Source of the DNA: Spirochaetota bacterium | Lineage (GTDB): Bacteria; Spirochaetota; Spirochaetia; SPDA01; B32-G16 | DNA: 44,901 bases | Direction: 5' to 3' | Assembly: GCA_003645645.1 (NCBI GenBank) | Contig: QNBH01000005.1 | Coordinates: 1-44,901, forward strand | Shown: in pieces, positions 16,534-26,360 of the stretch | Layout: every line of letters starts with the position of its first letter | Position numbering within the stretch: position 1 is the stretch's first letter | Made by a program: the position numbers and the translations under genes | The notes under the pieces: model-generated | The model's database searches: none | What the model saw: only the letters and a program-made list of their open reading frames with translations | What the model was told of the DNA's origin: nothing

Positions 16534-18117
16534 TTAAGCTCCTCCCCATTCGAGATAGCGTCTCTTTCTTCTTCTTAGAAACCTGTTTATACCATATAAA
16601 ATTACTAGAAGCGGAATGAGTACGACATTAACAATCTGAGAGAAAAAGTAAACGGCTTTTTCGGTATCCGGGTCCTGAATGGTGTTGAGTCTAATGTCCC
16701 TGGCTACCCTCGTCTTTATACGCAGAAGATCATCTTCACTTGCAAGCCACTCTGCTATATTTTCAAGAAATGTCAAATTATACCTGCTTGCCGAGAACTG
16801 TATTAAATTGGAAGCAAAATCAGAATCACCTATTACAAGCATCCTGGTTTCCGGGCTCTTTCGGTCGATCTCCTCTTCCTGGTTTGAATCCCCATTTTCA
16901 CCGAAATATGCGGGGAACATCCCGGTAAGAGCATAGGCCAGAACATACTGACCTTCTGTTTCGCTCCTGGTAGCCTGGAATACATGTGCATTATACGGAT
17001 TCGTGTCGAAGTTTTTTTCCATGGTCCATGCTCTAGGGGAAGTTTTTAAAAGTTCCTCTGCCTTTACCCCCTCTACATCAAGTTTTTTAAGAGGACTAGG
17101 CCATAGAAGATCGAGCCCGGAGAAACGGGCTGTAAGGGGATTATCCCTTAAGACATTCTGTCTTATTACTGCAACCCAGTGCGGGTATTTTCCGATTACC
17201 TGCCAGGCTATGCTCCCGAAAAATTGCTGGGGGATTCGGAAATCCCTGGCATATTCATCCAGAACCAGCTTTTGCTCCACCTCTACGCCGTAATTTCTAA
17301 GCATATCGTAAAGAGGTGAATCTTCGATTTTTCTGGCTTCCAGATTTCTCATCATATCTACATATACTCCCTCTACACAGAAAAGCACCCGGCCTCCGTT
17401 CATAATATAGCGGTCGATGGGTAGCAAATCTTCTTTGCTGAAATCCTTGTTTCCCAGAACAAAAAGCACTGATATATCGTCGGGAATACCCTCTCCTCTT
17501 TTAATCTCTCTTACCGTATAATCCCCGCTTAAATTATCCTGCAGAAGAGCGTAGTCCTGGGAGAGTGTCCTTCCGGCATCACCTACGAGGATTCCTATCG
17601 ATTTTTCCTCATTTTTAACTACTTTCCTGATCTTTGAGGTGAGCTCATATTCGAGGGTTTCCGTCTGCAGCACAAACGGAAGTGTTTCGAACCTGTCGAG
17701 ATACTGGATAACAATCCCCGAATATACCACAGCTACGGATTTCTCTGACTGTTCTACCACTTCCATCTGTTGCGGAATAACTCCAAGCCTCTCAGCCTGA
17801 GAAGCCGACCCTTCCTTTACCGGATCAACCACAGAAACCGTTATCTTGCCCCTGGAATATACCGCATATTCATTGAGCAAATCCTCAATCTGCCCCGGTA
17901 TGGGCGATCGCTTATCGAGTTTTTCGGAAATATAGTATGTCATGTGAACCTGCTCCGGAATTTCCTTAAAGAGATTCCTGGAGACATCAGAAATTGTATA
18001 AACCCTGTTCTCCGTTACATCGAATCTCTTGAAATAGAGGTTGCTGTTCAAAGCGGTAAAGAAAAGAATGCCGACCATCAAACATAGTAATATTATCTCC
18101 TGACTTTTCTTTTTCAT
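16534..18117 (-). CDS. GldG-like ABC transporter auxiliary protein
   Basis: About 527 residues from the ATG at 18117, chosen over the track's TTG because GAGG lies seven bases upstream of the ATG. N-terminal membrane segment, then the family opening YFKRFDVTENRVYTISD, a thioredoxin-like extracytoplasmic region, a GIVIQYLDRFETLPF segment, a middle domain with SIGILVGDAGRTL and LPIDRYIMNGGRVLFCVEG, and a C-terminal membrane segment followed by RRRKRR. This matches the GldG/ABC_transp_aux family. In Bacteroidetes GldA-F-G is linked to gliding, but in other phyla the substrate is unknown. It follows the permease and precedes DUF4340, the standard order. Confidence 0.82.
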   Translation of the reverse strand: MKKKSQEIILLCLMVGILFFTALNSNLYFKRFDVTENRVYTISDVSRNLFKEIPEQVHMTYYISEKLDKRSPIPGQIEDLLNEYAVYSRGKITVSVVDPVKEGSASQAERLGVIPQQMEVVEQSEKSVAVVYSGIVIQYLDRFETLPFVLQTETLEYELTSKIRKVVKNEEKSIGILVGDAGRTLSQDYALLQDNLSGDYTVREIKRGEGIPDDISVLFVLGNKDFSKEDLLPIDRYIMNGGRVLFCVEGVYVDMMRNLEARKIEDSPLYDMLRNYGVEVEQKLVLDEYARDFRIPQQFFGSIAWQVIGKYPHWVAVIRQNVLRDNPLTARFSGLDLLWPSPLKKLDVEGVKAEELLKTSPRAWTMEKNFDTNPYNAHVFQATRSETEGQYVLAYALTGMFPAYFGENGDSNQEEEIDRKSPETRMLVIGDSDFASNLIQFSASRYNLTFLENIAEWLASEDDLLRIKTRVARDIRLNTIQDPDTEKAVYFFSQIVNVVLIPLLVILYGINRFLRRRKRRYLEWGGA

Positions 18118-18154
18118 AATCAACCTCAACCGTTATTGTGTTTATAAATAAAGT

Positions 18155-18877
18155 CTATTTCCATTTCCTTAAAACAAGAACTTTCATGTTAAAATAGAGA
18201 AAAGATACCACCAATATTAAAAAGTAGAGAATATCCCTTGTATCGATTAGCCCCTTTTTAAAACTCTCAAAATGGTAGTCCAGAGAAATATAATTTAGAA
18301 AATCTGCCAACCATGAGGGCAGAGACAGAAAAAAGTTAATTTGTCTTATCAATGTAACAACAAGGAGGGCCACAACACCGAAAATGAAACTTGATATCTG
18401 GTTTACGGAGAGAGAAGAAACAAATTGCCCCAGAGCCAGGCCTGCAGCTCCAAGAAGGAGCGTTCCGAGGTATTGCCCCACGATCTCTCCAGTTTCAAAA
18501 TCTCCTAGAGGAGTAAGAGTAAGAGGTACCGGAATTGTAAGTACAACCATTATGCACAGAAGCATTAGAGAACCGAAGAACTTGCCTGCAACCACCTCAA
18601 TCTCTTTAAATGGTAAGGTAAGCAGTATCTCCTCTGTCCCGGTTTTTCTCTCTTCTGCCCAGCTTCTCATTGTAATAGCGGGAAGAATAATTATAAAAAC
18701 AGTGGGAATAATCCCGAAGTAAATCCTTAAGGAGGCTGTATTCTGAACGAGAAACTGTTGAATAAAATAAAGCCATACAGATGTAAAAACCAGAAAGAAA
18801 AGTGCTACAATATAGGCAATGGGTGAGTTGAAGTATGTTCTTAACTCTTTTTTTACAACCGGTATAATCCCTTTCAT
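18155..18877 (-). CDS. ABC-2 type permease (GldF-like)
   Basis: 240 residues with six predicted membrane segments. The opening VVKKELRTYFNSPIAYIVALFF and the segment MRSWAEERKTGTEEILLTLPFKEIEVVAGKF are characteristic of GldF/NosY-like ABC-2 permeases. It begins immediately after the ATPase stop and has AGGGGG upstream of its ATG. Together with the ATPase it would form the transporter core in the inner membrane, with GldG and DUF4340 as extracytoplasmic partners. Substrate unknown. Confidence 0.85.
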   Translation of the reverse strand: MKGIIPVVKKELRTYFNSPIAYIVALFFLVFTSVWLYFIQQFLVQNTASLRIYFGIIPTVFIIILPAITMRSWAEERKTGTEEILLTLPFKEIEVVAGKFFGSLMLLCIMVVLTIPVPLTLTPLGDFETGEIVGQYLGTLLLGAAGLALGQFVSSLSVNQISSFIFGVVALLVVTLIRQINFFLSLPSWLADFLNYISLDYHFESFKKGLIDTRDILYFLILVVSFLYFNMKVLVLRKWK

Positions 18878-19825
18878 CTATCTAACCCCCTCTTCGGTAG
18901 TAAGCTTTACAAAAACATCTTCCAGACTGAGATGTTTGGGTGTCATTTCCAGAATCTTATACCCTTCTTTAACCGCCCAGTCAAAAAGCAATTCTCCTCC
19001 CGGCACATCGGAGGATATTGATATTCGTAGAGTTGCCTTATCGTTGTCAAAGTATCTGGCTTCTGTTATGGTTTTTATTGTAGTAAGCGAAGAAAGTGAT
19101 TTTTCCGCCTTCCTTATATCACTCCCCTTTATTGTTAAAACATAGATGGAATCGCCCTTCATTTCTCTGCCTATCTCATCTGTTGCTCCTTCTGCCACAA
19201 TTAAACCTTCGTTTAATATCAACACTCTGTTGCAAACAGCTTCCACCTCCTGGAGAATATGAGTGGAGATGATCACCGTTTTATCTTCACCAAGCTTCTT
19301 TATCAATTTTCTTATTTCCATTATCTGATTCGGGTCGAGACCTGTGGTGGGCTCATCGAGAATGAGAATCCCCGGATTGTGAAGAATTGCCTGTGCAAGA
19401 CCTACACGTTGACAGTAACCTTTTGAAAGTTTATCTATCTCCTTGTAAACTACAGAGCCTATAGCACATTCTTCCATTACCCGATCGAGATGTTCTTTTC
19501 TCGCCTCTCCTGCTAATCCTCTGGCATGAGAGATAAAATCCAAATATTCGTATACTGTAAGGTCTGCATAAAGGGGAGTGTTTTCTGGGAGATAACCTAT
19601 TGATTTTTTTACCTCCAGTGTATCGGTGTATATATTGTAATTATTGATAAATGCCTCTCCATAGCTTGGATAGTGGTAACCGGTCAATATCTTCATTATG
19701 GTGGTTTTGCCTGCGCCATTTGGCCCCAGAAGTCCTACGATCTCCCCTCTGCCAATAGTAAAGGTAACTCCCTTTACGGCTTCCAGATTACCATATTTTT
19801 TTCCTAAATTCTTTACTTCTATCAT
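18878..19825 (-). CDS. ABC transporter ATP-binding protein (GldA-like)
   Basis: The start is placed at the ATG at 19825 (MIEVKNLGKKYG), since GGAGG lies eight bases upstream; the track's start seven codons earlier lacks one. About 315 residues. Walker A GPNGAGKTT, Q-loop YLPENTPLY, signature LSKGYCQRV, Walker B LILDEPTTGLD and the switch histidine in ISTHILQEV are all intact. The extra C-terminal domain of about 90 residues is typical of DrrA/GldA-type exporter ATPases. It energises the adjacent permease. Upstream is rnz, 25 bases away. Confidence 0.88.
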   Translation of the reverse strand: MIEVKNLGKKYGNLEAVKGVTFTIGRGEIVGLLGPNGAGKTTIMKILTGYHYPSYGEAFINNYNIYTDTLEVKKSIGYLPENTPLYADLTVYEYLDFISHARGLAGEARKEHLDRVMEECAIGSVVYKEIDKLSKGYCQRVGLAQAILHNPGILILDEPTTGLDPNQIMEIRKLIKKLGEDKTVIISTHILQEVEAVCNRVLILNEGLIVAEGATDEIGREMKGDSIYVLTIKGSDIRKAEKSLSSLTTIKTITEARYFDNDKATLRISISSDVPGGELLFDWAVKEGYKILEMTPKHLSLEDVFVKLTTEEGVR

Positions 19826-19850
19826 GCAAGATACCTCCGAACTCAATGGC

Positions 19851-20780
19851 TCAATCTATATTCGGAACAGGAATAATCTGTCCATCTCTGCTTAAAAAGG
19901 TTTCCGGAAAAATCTCTCTAGCCTCCTTTAAGAGTTTCTTCAACTCTCTCTCCGAATAACGAGGACTGTAGTGGATTAAACCCAGTTTTCCTACCCCTCC
20001 CGCATCACGTGCAATCTGAGCTGCCTGTTTTGCAGTTAGATGTTTCTTCTCGTTTGCACTCTCCTGAAGTTCCTCTGTAAACATTCCTTCACAGATAAGA
20101 AGATCGGATTCTGTAACTTCACCTGCAATTTCCGGAGAGTAAGTTGTATCTGTAATGAAACTGACCTTCCTCCCCCTTCTGGGAGGTCCCATTACCATCT
20201 CAGAAGTGATACTTCTTCCATCTTCGAGTTTAACTTCAAACCCGGACTGCAGGGAGGACCACAGTGGGCCTCTGGGCACACCAAGCTGTATAGCTTTCTC
20301 TGGATAAAAAACCCCCGGTCTGGGATCTTCCTCCAGGGAATAACCTACACACGGTTTGGAGTGTTTTACAAAAAAACTTTTAATTACAAAGCCGTCACCT
20401 GAGAACACAACCCCCGGAGAGGTAATCTCCTTAACCACTATTTCATAATTGATATACATATCGAGAACTCTTCTGTTTACCTGAATATATTCCTTTATTC
20501 TGGGAGGCCCGATAATAAATAGAGGCTCTTCCCTTTCAACCTGAGAAGAGAGCATCAACATACCAGGTATTCCAGTGACGTGATCGGCATGTGTGTGGGA
20601 TATCAATATGGCCGTAATCTTCTTCCACCTCAAATTCAGCTCTTTTAGAGATACCTGAGTACCCTCACCGCAATCGAATAAAAAAATTTCTCCTTCTCTT
20701 CTCAATAAAACTGAAGTTAGATATCTCCCCGGAAGAGGCATCATCCCACCACAACCAAGAATAAATACTTCCAGATTCAT
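19851..20780 (-). CDS. rnz: Ribonuclease Z (tRNA 3' processing endonuclease)
   Basis: 309 residues, the usual length of the short form. The metallo-beta-lactamase zinc motif reads SHTHADHVTG (HxHxDH), with the further ligands visible in FVKHSKPCVGY, SFITDTTYSPE (Asp) and LIHYSPRY (His). It cleaves the 3' trailer of pre-tRNAs lacking encoded CCA. The flexible-arm region is present around residues 150-185. It follows the clpC terminator and comes first in the unit leading to the GldAFG-like transporter; the two functions look unrelated. No strong promoter was identified in the short gap. Confidence 0.9.
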   Translation of the reverse strand: MNLEVFILGCGGMMPLPGRYLTSVLLRREGEIFLFDCGEGTQVSLKELNLRWKKITAILISHTHADHVTGIPGMLMLSSQVEREEPLFIIGPPRIKEYIQVNRRVLDMYINYEIVVKEITSPGVVFSGDGFVIKSFFVKHSKPCVGYSLEEDPRPGVFYPEKAIQLGVPRGPLWSSLQSGFEVKLEDGRSITSEMVMGPPRRGRKVSFITDTTYSPEIAGEVTESDLLICEGMFTEELQESANEKKHLTAKQAAQIARDAGGVGKLGLIHYSPRYSERELKKLLKEAREIFPETFLSRDGQIIPVPNID

Positions 20781-20816
20781 GGCTATTCCAATTTGTGCTG
20801 TAGATACTCATCTAGT

Positions 20817-20856
20817 AAAAAAATGAATGCCTTCCCTTTTTAACAGGAAAGGCATC
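20817..20856 (-). terminator. Rho-independent terminator after clpC
   Basis: Read on the minus strand, ATGCCTTTCC, loop TGTTAAAAA, GGGAAGGCAT (one mismatch) is followed by TCATTTTTTT. It lies 33 bases beyond the clpC stop and 36 bases before the rnz start, so it ends the mcsA-mcsB-clpC transcript. Confidence 0.85.
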
Positions 20857-20888
20857 TAAATTCAAATATGATAAACTCTACTGCTGTT

Positions 20889-23399
20889 TTAATCTGCTGC
20901 ACCAGCAGCAACAGGTTTTTTTTGCCTATTCTTTTCTTTAAATAACAGCTTATCTTTCCGAAGTTCTACGATTATATGACTTCCTGACTGGAATCGACCT
21001 TTCAGGATCTCCTCGGAGAGGGGATCTTCAATTTCTTTTTGAATAACCCTTCTTAAGGGTCTTGCTCCGTACTTGATATCAAATCCCTTCTCGATAAGGT
21101 AATCTTTAGCTTTCTTGCCCACTTCAAGGACTATATTCATCGGTACAAGCCTTTGCATTACCTCTGAAAGCATTATCTCTAGAATCTTCCCTACCTCTTC
21201 TGTGGTTAAACCATGGAATACCACAATTTCGTCTACTCTGTTAATAAACTCCGGCCTGAAGATTCGCTTTAGCTCATTCATGGCAGAATGGCGGATCTCA
21301 CTATAGCTCATCATTCCTTCTTGAGCCTGGAATCCCAGGGTGGAGTCTCTTGATATCTCTCTTGCACCTGCATTTGATGTCATAATAACTACTGTGTTGC
21401 GAAAGGATACCTTGTGCCCCAGGTTATCCTGTAATTCACCTTCCTCCAGTATCTGTAAAAGAATGTTGAACACATCGGGATGGGCTTTTTCTATCTCATC
21501 CAGCAAGACAACACTGTAAGGTCTTCTTCTTATTCTTTCTGTGAGAAGCCCCCCTTCCTCATAACCAATATATCCTGGTGGTGAACCGACCAACCTGGAG
21601 ACGTTGTGCTTTTCCATGAAATCGGACATATCAATACGAACCAGAGCATCTTCGTTTCCAAAAAGATACTCCGCCAACGTTTTTGCCAGAAGGGTTTTGC
21701 CTACACCGGTTGGTCCCAAGAAGACGAAGGAACCCATAGGTCGTCTCGGTGAATTAAGCCCGATCCTTGAGCGGCGTATTGATGAAGCTACCGCATTGAT
21801 GGCTTCATTCTGACCGATAACTTTTTTATGTAGTTCTTCCTCGATGTGAAGAAGCTTATCGGATTCGTTCTGTTCCAATCTGGCGAGTGGGATGCCCGTC
21901 ATGTCGGATATTATTCTCCTTATATCCTGCGCATCTACCACATTTCTCTCGTTCCTGAGAGAGACCTTCCAGTCCTTCTTCATGCTTTCTACTTTTTCTT
22001 TAAGCTGACGAACGGTATCTCGCACCGCTGCCGCTTTTTCGTAGTTCTGATTGTTAACCAGAGCTATCTTCTCCGCGGTAAGATTATCAATTTCACGCTC
22101 AAGCTCCGCAAGTTCTCTGGGAGGCACACTGTTGTTGATCTTCTTTGAAGAACCCGCTTCATCTATCAGATCAATGGCTTTATCGGGGAGATGACGCTCG
22201 GGAAGATAACGATGAGAGAACTCAACAGCTACTTCCAGGGCTTCGTCTGTATAACAAACGTTGTGATGCTCCTCGTATCTGTCCTTTATGCCTTTTAATA
22301 TGGACAGGCTCTCAGCTACGCTTGGTTCATCAACATAGATACTCTGAAACCTTCTCTCCAGAGCTGCATCCTTTTCTACATACTTTTTATATTCATTCAA
22401 GGTAGTTGCACCTATACACTGCAACTCTCCTCTAGAAAGCGCCGGTTTGAGCATATTGGAAGCATCTATTGCCCCCTCTGCTCCACCCGCTCCGATAATT
22501 GTGTGAAGTTCGTCTATAAAAAGGATGATGTTTCCTGCACCTAAAATCTCTTTCATTACCCGCTTAAGGCGTTCTTCGAACTCACCCCTGTACTTTGTTC
22601 CGGCTATAAGGGATGCAAGATCCAGGGTCATCACTCTCTTGTCTATCAGGGCCTCAGGTACACTCCCTTCTACAATTTTCTCTGCCAGACCCTCTACTAT
22701 GGCCGTTTTTCCCACACCCGGTTCCCCGATGAGCACAGGGTTGTTTTTGGTCCGTCTGGCGAGAATCTGTATTACACGCTGAATCTCTTTCTCTCTCCCG
22801 ATTACCGGATCGAGCTTGTTTTCTCTTGCATAGGCTGTTAAATCTCTAGAAAACTCATCCAGAGTGGGAGTTGATTTTTTTATAGGCCCCTGAGGCTTCC
22901 GTTTCTGATGCTGTATGTTCATGTTTCTATTACCTTTTGAGGATGAATAGGGAGATTGCCCGCTTCCGCTCAATTCGATTATTACCTGCCGCAATTTCTC
23001 CACAGTTATGTTATGCCTGGAAAGGCATCTTGCAACTACTGAACCGGGTTCTTTTGCAGAAGCCAGGAGAAGATGCTCGGTCCCGATATACTCATGACCC
23101 AGATTTCTCGCTTCTTCTGCGGAACCCTCGAGTATTTTCTTACCCCTTTTGGAAGGAGGTACATCTCCTAGAATAAAACCACCACCCTTTCTGGGAATGC
23201 TCGCTTCCACCTCCATCTGCAACTCTCCGGGGTTGATGTTAAGCTTTTTAAGCACTTTATATCCCAAACCCTCCCCGTCTTTTAACATAGCAAGTATAAT
23301 ATGTTCTGGGAGCAACTGGTCGGAATGGAAGCGCTTTGCCTCTTCCTGTGCCAGTATGGTTAATATCCTTTGTGCTCTTTGAGTTAATCCCTTGAACAT
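20889..23399 (-). CDS. clpC: ClpC-type AAA+ unfoldase
   Basis: 836 residues with the full ClpC layout: double Clp-N repeat (about 1-145), AAA1 with [15 protein letters not shown] near residue 222 and [14 protein letters not shown], a middle segment with a UVR-like motif ([24 protein letters not shown]) as in MecA/McsB-dependent ClpC, AAA2 with [12 protein letters not shown] near 560, the pore loop [12 protein letters not shown] and the C-terminal D2 small domain. It would unfold substrates for ClpP, which is not in the window. GGAGG seven bases before the ATG. It follows mcsB after 12 bases, so arginine-phosphorylated proteins are the likely cargo. Confidence 0.93.
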   Translation of the reverse strand: MFKGLTQRAQRILTILAQEEAKRFHSDQLLPEHIILAMLKDGEGLGYKVLKKLNINPGELQMEVEASIPRKGGGFILGDVPPSKRGKKILEGSAEEARNLGHEYIGTEHLLLASAKEPGSVVARCLSRHNITVEKLRQVIIELSGSGQSPYSSSKGNRNMNIQHQKRKPQGPIKKSTPTLDEFSRDLTAYARENKLDPVIGREKEIQRVIQILARRTKNNPVLIGEPGVGKTAIVEGLAEKIVEGSVPEALIDKRVMTLDLASLIAGTKYRGEFEERLKRVMKEILGAGNIILFIDELHTIIGAGGAEGAIDASNMLKPALSRGELQCIGATTLNEYKKYVEKDAALERRFQSIYVDEPSVAESLSILKGIKDRYEEHHNVCYTDEALEVAVEFSHRYLPERHLPDKAIDLIDEAGSSKKINNSVPPRELAELEREIDNLTAEKIALVNNQNYEKAAAVRDTVRQLKEKVESMKKDWKVSLRNERNVVDAQDIRRIISDMTGIPLARLEQNESDKLLHIEEELHKKVIGQNEAINAVASSIRRSRIGLNSPRRPMGSFVFLGPTGVGKTLLAKTLAEYLFGNEDALVRIDMSDFMEKHNVSRLVGSPPGYIGYEEGGLLTERIRRRPYSVVLLDEIEKAHPDVFNILLQILEEGELQDNLGHKVSFRNTVVIMTSNAGAREISRDSTLGFQAQEGMMSYSEIRHSAMNELKRIFRPEFINRVDEIVVFHGLTTEEVGKILEIMLSEVMQRLVPMNIVLEVGKKAKDYLIEKGFDIKYGARPLRRVIQKEIEDPLSEEILKGRFQSGSHIIVELRKDKLLFKEKNRQKKPVAAGAAD

Positions 23400-23411
23400 A
23401 TCTATCCTCCA

Positions 23412-24488
23412 TTACACGGATAAACTTCCGATTGACTCGCGTATCATCTTCGCCCTTACGAAGTCTATATCACCTGTCTCTACCCCGGCCTCCCGGCTCT
23501 CCAGAAGATACTGGATATGTGCTTTTTGAGTTAATATGAGTAAAGAAGTGATTAACTCCAAAGGGAGGTCCAGTATCCCCAGAGCTACTCCCGCCCTCAG
23601 GGCGCCAATCAACTCTATGGCTTCAGAAGAAGAGATGGATCTGCAATTTGTAAGTATTCCATAGGCTCTAAAAACCCTGTCTTCTACCTCTACCCTTCTT
23701 TGCCTTAACATCTCTTCTCTGGCCTTTCTCTCATAATTTACTACTTGTAGGGTTATATTTTCAAGTTTTTCTATAATTTCTTTCTCACTCACCCCCATTC
23801 CTGCTGAATTTGAGATCTGGTAGATATTCCCCAGCGAGTGTTCTTTACTACCCCAGAAACCCTTTACTGAATACCCCACTCGATTCACTTCGTTAAAGAC
23901 TTTACCAATAAGAGATGTTGAAACAAGCGATGGAAGATGAAGCATTACGGAGGCTTTCATACCAGTACCGGTATTGACGACTTCCGCATTTAAATAACCC
24001 CACTCCAATGATACAGCATAATCCAATTCTTGTTCAAGCTCTGAATCCAGCCTATCAACATCCTCATAGGCGCCGAGTATATCCATACCGCCGCGAAAAC
24101 CAGCTATGCGTAAATGATCAACTTCGTTTACTACGCCACATGTGTTCCCCGTCCTGTCTATAATGATAAATTTTTCGGGTCGTGTGGAATAATCACTGCT
24201 TATCATATTTCTTTCTAACAGTATCTTACGCTCCGTTTGGTTTAATTCTTTAAGCAGGATCGCCTGGTAAGAATTATTGTTCTTAAATCCTGATAGTGCA
24301 CGAAGCACCTTTTCTTCCACTTCTTTTTTCTCATTTTCTAGCATCTTCCATGGGAAACAGTATCCTCCCAGGTTTCTCGAGAGTCTCACCCTGCTGGAAA
24401 TCACAGTATCGTACTCCGCCCCTGCGTTGTGAAACCACTTTCCCAGCGGTATATTCCATATTCTATTTATCGGGTCAAATGCTCCCAT
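23412..24488 (-). CDS. mcsB: McsB protein-arginine kinase
   Basis: 358 residues of the ATP:guanido phosphotransferase superfamily. Visible features are the N-terminal substrate/ATP region YDTVISSRVRLSRNL, the NEVDHLRI segment with acidic catalytic residues, GTGMKASVMLHLPSLV, GNIYQISNSAGMG, and a C-terminal helix domain. The last helix carries IDFVRAKMIRE, aligned with the RDxxRA phosphoarginine-sensing motif of Bacillus McsB but with the first Arg replaced by Ile. McsB marks proteins with phosphoarginine for ClpC. It overlaps mcsA by 14 bases and has GAGG six bases before its ATG. No YwlE-type phosphatase gene lies here. Confidence 0.9.
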   Translation of the reverse strand: MGAFDPINRIWNIPLGKWFHNAGAEYDTVISSRVRLSRNLGGYCFPWKMLENEKKEVEEKVLRALSGFKNNNSYQAILLKELNQTERKILLERNMISSDYSTRPEKFIIIDRTGNTCGVVNEVDHLRIAGFRGGMDILGAYEDVDRLDSELEQELDYAVSLEWGYLNAEVVNTGTGMKASVMLHLPSLVSTSLIGKVFNEVNRVGYSVKGFWGSKEHSLGNIYQISNSAGMGVSEKEIIEKLENITLQVVNYERKAREEMLRQRRVEVEDRVFRAYGILTNCRSISSSEAIELIGALRAGVALGILDLPLELITSLLILTQKAHIQYLLESREAGVETGDIDFVRAKMIRESIGSLSV

Positions 24489-24978
24489 TCTTTTCCTCGG
24501 AAATTTCCAGTTCGTTGATTCTATCTCTTAAATATGCTGCAAGCTCATAATCTTCATTCTTTACAGCTTTGGAAAGCTTCTCCTTCATGAGTTGCCTATC
24601 TATCAACAGGGTTTTATACGCTTTAAGCTTTTTAGGGTACTTCCCCATATGATTCTTACTACCGGTCATCTCTTCAAGAAAAGCTCCTATCTCGCGGTCG
24701 AAAATAACAAAGCACTCGGTACATCCCAGCCTCCCTGTCTCCCGGATTTCGAAGTACTGGGATCCGCATTTAGGACAGCTCTTTCTATCTCTCTCTGAAT
24801 CTGAGCTAATGAGTCCAGAAAGCAGGGAGGAAAGGGATGGTTCTCTCTTATCGGTTATGTTGGAAATACCCCTCTTATGTGCACAATCTTCGCACAGGTG
24901 GACATCGAAGGATTCGTACCCCACAATTTGTTTTACATGTATAACGGCTTCTCTTTCTTCGCAAAACTCACAAATCAT
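24475..24978 (-). CDS. mcsA: McsA-like zinc-binding activator of McsB
   Basis: 167 residues. Four CxxC pairs are seen: ICEFCEE, LCEDC, CPKCG and CTEC, forming two zinc-binding sites, then a linker and a C-terminal UVR motif (KAVKNEDYELAAYLRDRINEL). McsA stimulates McsB kinase activity in Firmicutes. As the first gene of mcsA-mcsB-clpC, it matches the Firmicutes ctsR operon minus ctsR. The ATG lies nine bases after a -10-like box and has no strong Shine-Dalgarno. Confidence 0.9.
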   Translation of the reverse strand: MICEFCEEREAVIHVKQIVGYESFDVHLCEDCAHKRGISNITDKREPSLSSLLSGLISSDSERDRKSCPKCGSQYFEIRETGRLGCTECFVIFDREIGAFLEEMTGSKNHMGKYPKKLKAYKTLLIDRQLMKEKLSKAVKNEDYELAAYLRDRINELEISEEKNGSI

Positions 24979-24987
24979 CTCATACTA

Positions 24988-25016
24988 ATTTTACACAATT
25001 TTTCTCAAAAAGTCGA
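24988..25016 (-). promoter_or_regulatory. Candidate promoter for mcsA-mcsB-clpC
   Basis: On the minus strand, TCGACT (25016-25011), 17 bases, TAAAAT (24993-24988), nine bases before the mcsA ATG. No CtsR heptamer repeat (GGTCAAA) and no CIRCE inverted repeat was seen, so the heat-shock control known from Firmicutes is not evident. Confidence 0.45.
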
Positions 25017-25040
25017 TAACTTAATTTCTTTTTACCTGTG

Positions 25041-26360
25041 TCAATGTTTACGAAGGATATCCAGTGGGCGAATTCTGCCTGCTCTGCGGGCAGGAAAATA
25101 GGAGGCGAAAGTGGACAGAGCGATTGTAAGAGCTGCAATACCAAAGAGCTCCCATGGGTCTATGCGTATAGGTATAGTTTGAAGATAAAAGGAGGGGTTA
25201 AGTATCTCGATTTGAGAAAACTCCTGTTCTGCCCTCGAAAAAAATATTGACCAGACAATTTTAAGAATACCGTTAATAAAGCTTTCCAGTCCACCTATCA
25301 CCTCGTTGATATTTACAGAGACAAGTAATCCTGCTCCGGTTCCCAGAACCGTACCTATAGTACCTATCAGAAAACCTGTAAACACAAAAGATAGAGATAT
25401 GGTCTCAGGGCTTGCTCCTGTGCTTTTTAGTATGGCAATTTCACGATTTTTCTCGATCACCATCATTATCAATGCCGAAGAAATGTTTACCGAGGCTACG
25501 CAAACAATCAATATCATTATAAAAATCAGGAGACTCTTGGTTGTCTGAAAGGCCCGATACATGGACTCCTCAAGCTCATACCAGGTGTATACGATCCATC
25601 CTCCAGGAAGAACTTGCCTTATCTCTCTAATCATTCCGGATAAAGAGCTGTACGGATCTTCCACTTTTATGCCTATAAACCTGCTGCCTGCCTCTCTGAA
25701 TAGTCTCTCTCCCCTCTGGTAAGGTATGTATACGGCAAGAGAGTCGAGCTCGTGGTAGCCGGTTGTAAAAACACCGCGAACGGTAAAAATATTGGGGCGT
25801 AGAATAAAGGGTCTTCCGGGGACAATCATTGCAGTTAGTATTTTAACCCTATCTCCTAACCGAACGTTTAATTTCTCTGCTATACTCCTGCTTATGAGCA
25901 AGTCCTCGGGACTTTCCAGATTAAACTCTCCTTGCAGAAACTCAACATATTCTTTAATTGCCTTATCACGGATATACAGATCGGCAGGAAGGGCGCGAAG
26001 AGCCACCCCACCAGTTCCTTTCTTTGAGTAGGCGAGTCCCAACCCCTGTATGATTGGTACAGCCTGTGTCACCCCCCGAATCCGGGAAATCTTCTCTGCC
26101 AGAGAAAAAATCTCCTCCTCCCCTACCCTACCGGAATAATTTCTGGCCTGTAAGTGGAAAGTTCCCACCTCCAGGTATCTTCTGGTTATCCCTTCTATCA
26201 TCCCGCTGGCCATCTCCAGTACTACGATAAGTGGGATGAGGCTTAAAAAGATTCCTGCAACAGCGGTTCTCAATTTCCTCCTGGACGAGTCTCCATTTTT
26301 TCTGCTTTCTTTCCCAAAAATGTTTCTAAAACAGAGGAAGAGTGCAAGTCTTATATTCAT
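25041..26360 (-). CDS. LolC/LolE-type lipoprotein-release permease (second subunit)
   Basis: 439 residues of the MacB/FtsX-like fold: N-terminal membrane segment (AVAGIFLSLIPLIVVLEMASGM), a large periplasmic domain, then three C-terminal membrane segments (LLIFIMILIVCVASVNISSALIMMV, the SFVFTGFLIGTIGTVLGTGAGLLV region, and the final helix). The cytoplasmic NREIAILKSTGASPETI coupling segment is typical of LolC/E. It starts in an ATGA overlap with lolD, so the three genes act together to extract lipoproteins from the inner membrane. Ends 62 bases before mcsA. Confidence 0.82.
   Translation of the reverse strand: MNIRLALFLCFRNIFGKESRKNGDSSRRKLRTAVAGIFLSLIPLIVVLEMASGMIEGITRRYLEVGTFHLQARNYSGRVGEEEIFSLAEKISRIRGVTQAVPIIQGLGLAYSKKGTGGVALRALPADLYIRDKAIKEYVEFLQGEFNLESPEDLLISRSIAEKLNVRLGDRVKILTAMIVPGRPFILRPNIFTVRGVFTTGYHELDSLAVYIPYQRGERLFREAGSRFIGIKVEDPYSSLSGMIREIRQVLPGGWIVYTWYELEESMYRAFQTTKSLLIFIMILIVCVASVNISSALIMMVIEKNREIAILKSTGASPETISLSFVFTGFLIGTIGTVLGTGAGLLVSVNINEVIGGLESFINGILKIVWSIFFSRAEQEFSQIEILNPSFYLQTIPIRIDPWELFGIAALTIALSTFASYFPARRAGRIRPLDILRKH

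Noticed and set aside
24979-25040. CtsR or CIRCE operator before mcsA
   Set aside because: Neither GGTCAAA direct repeats nor the TTAGCACTC inverted repeat is present.
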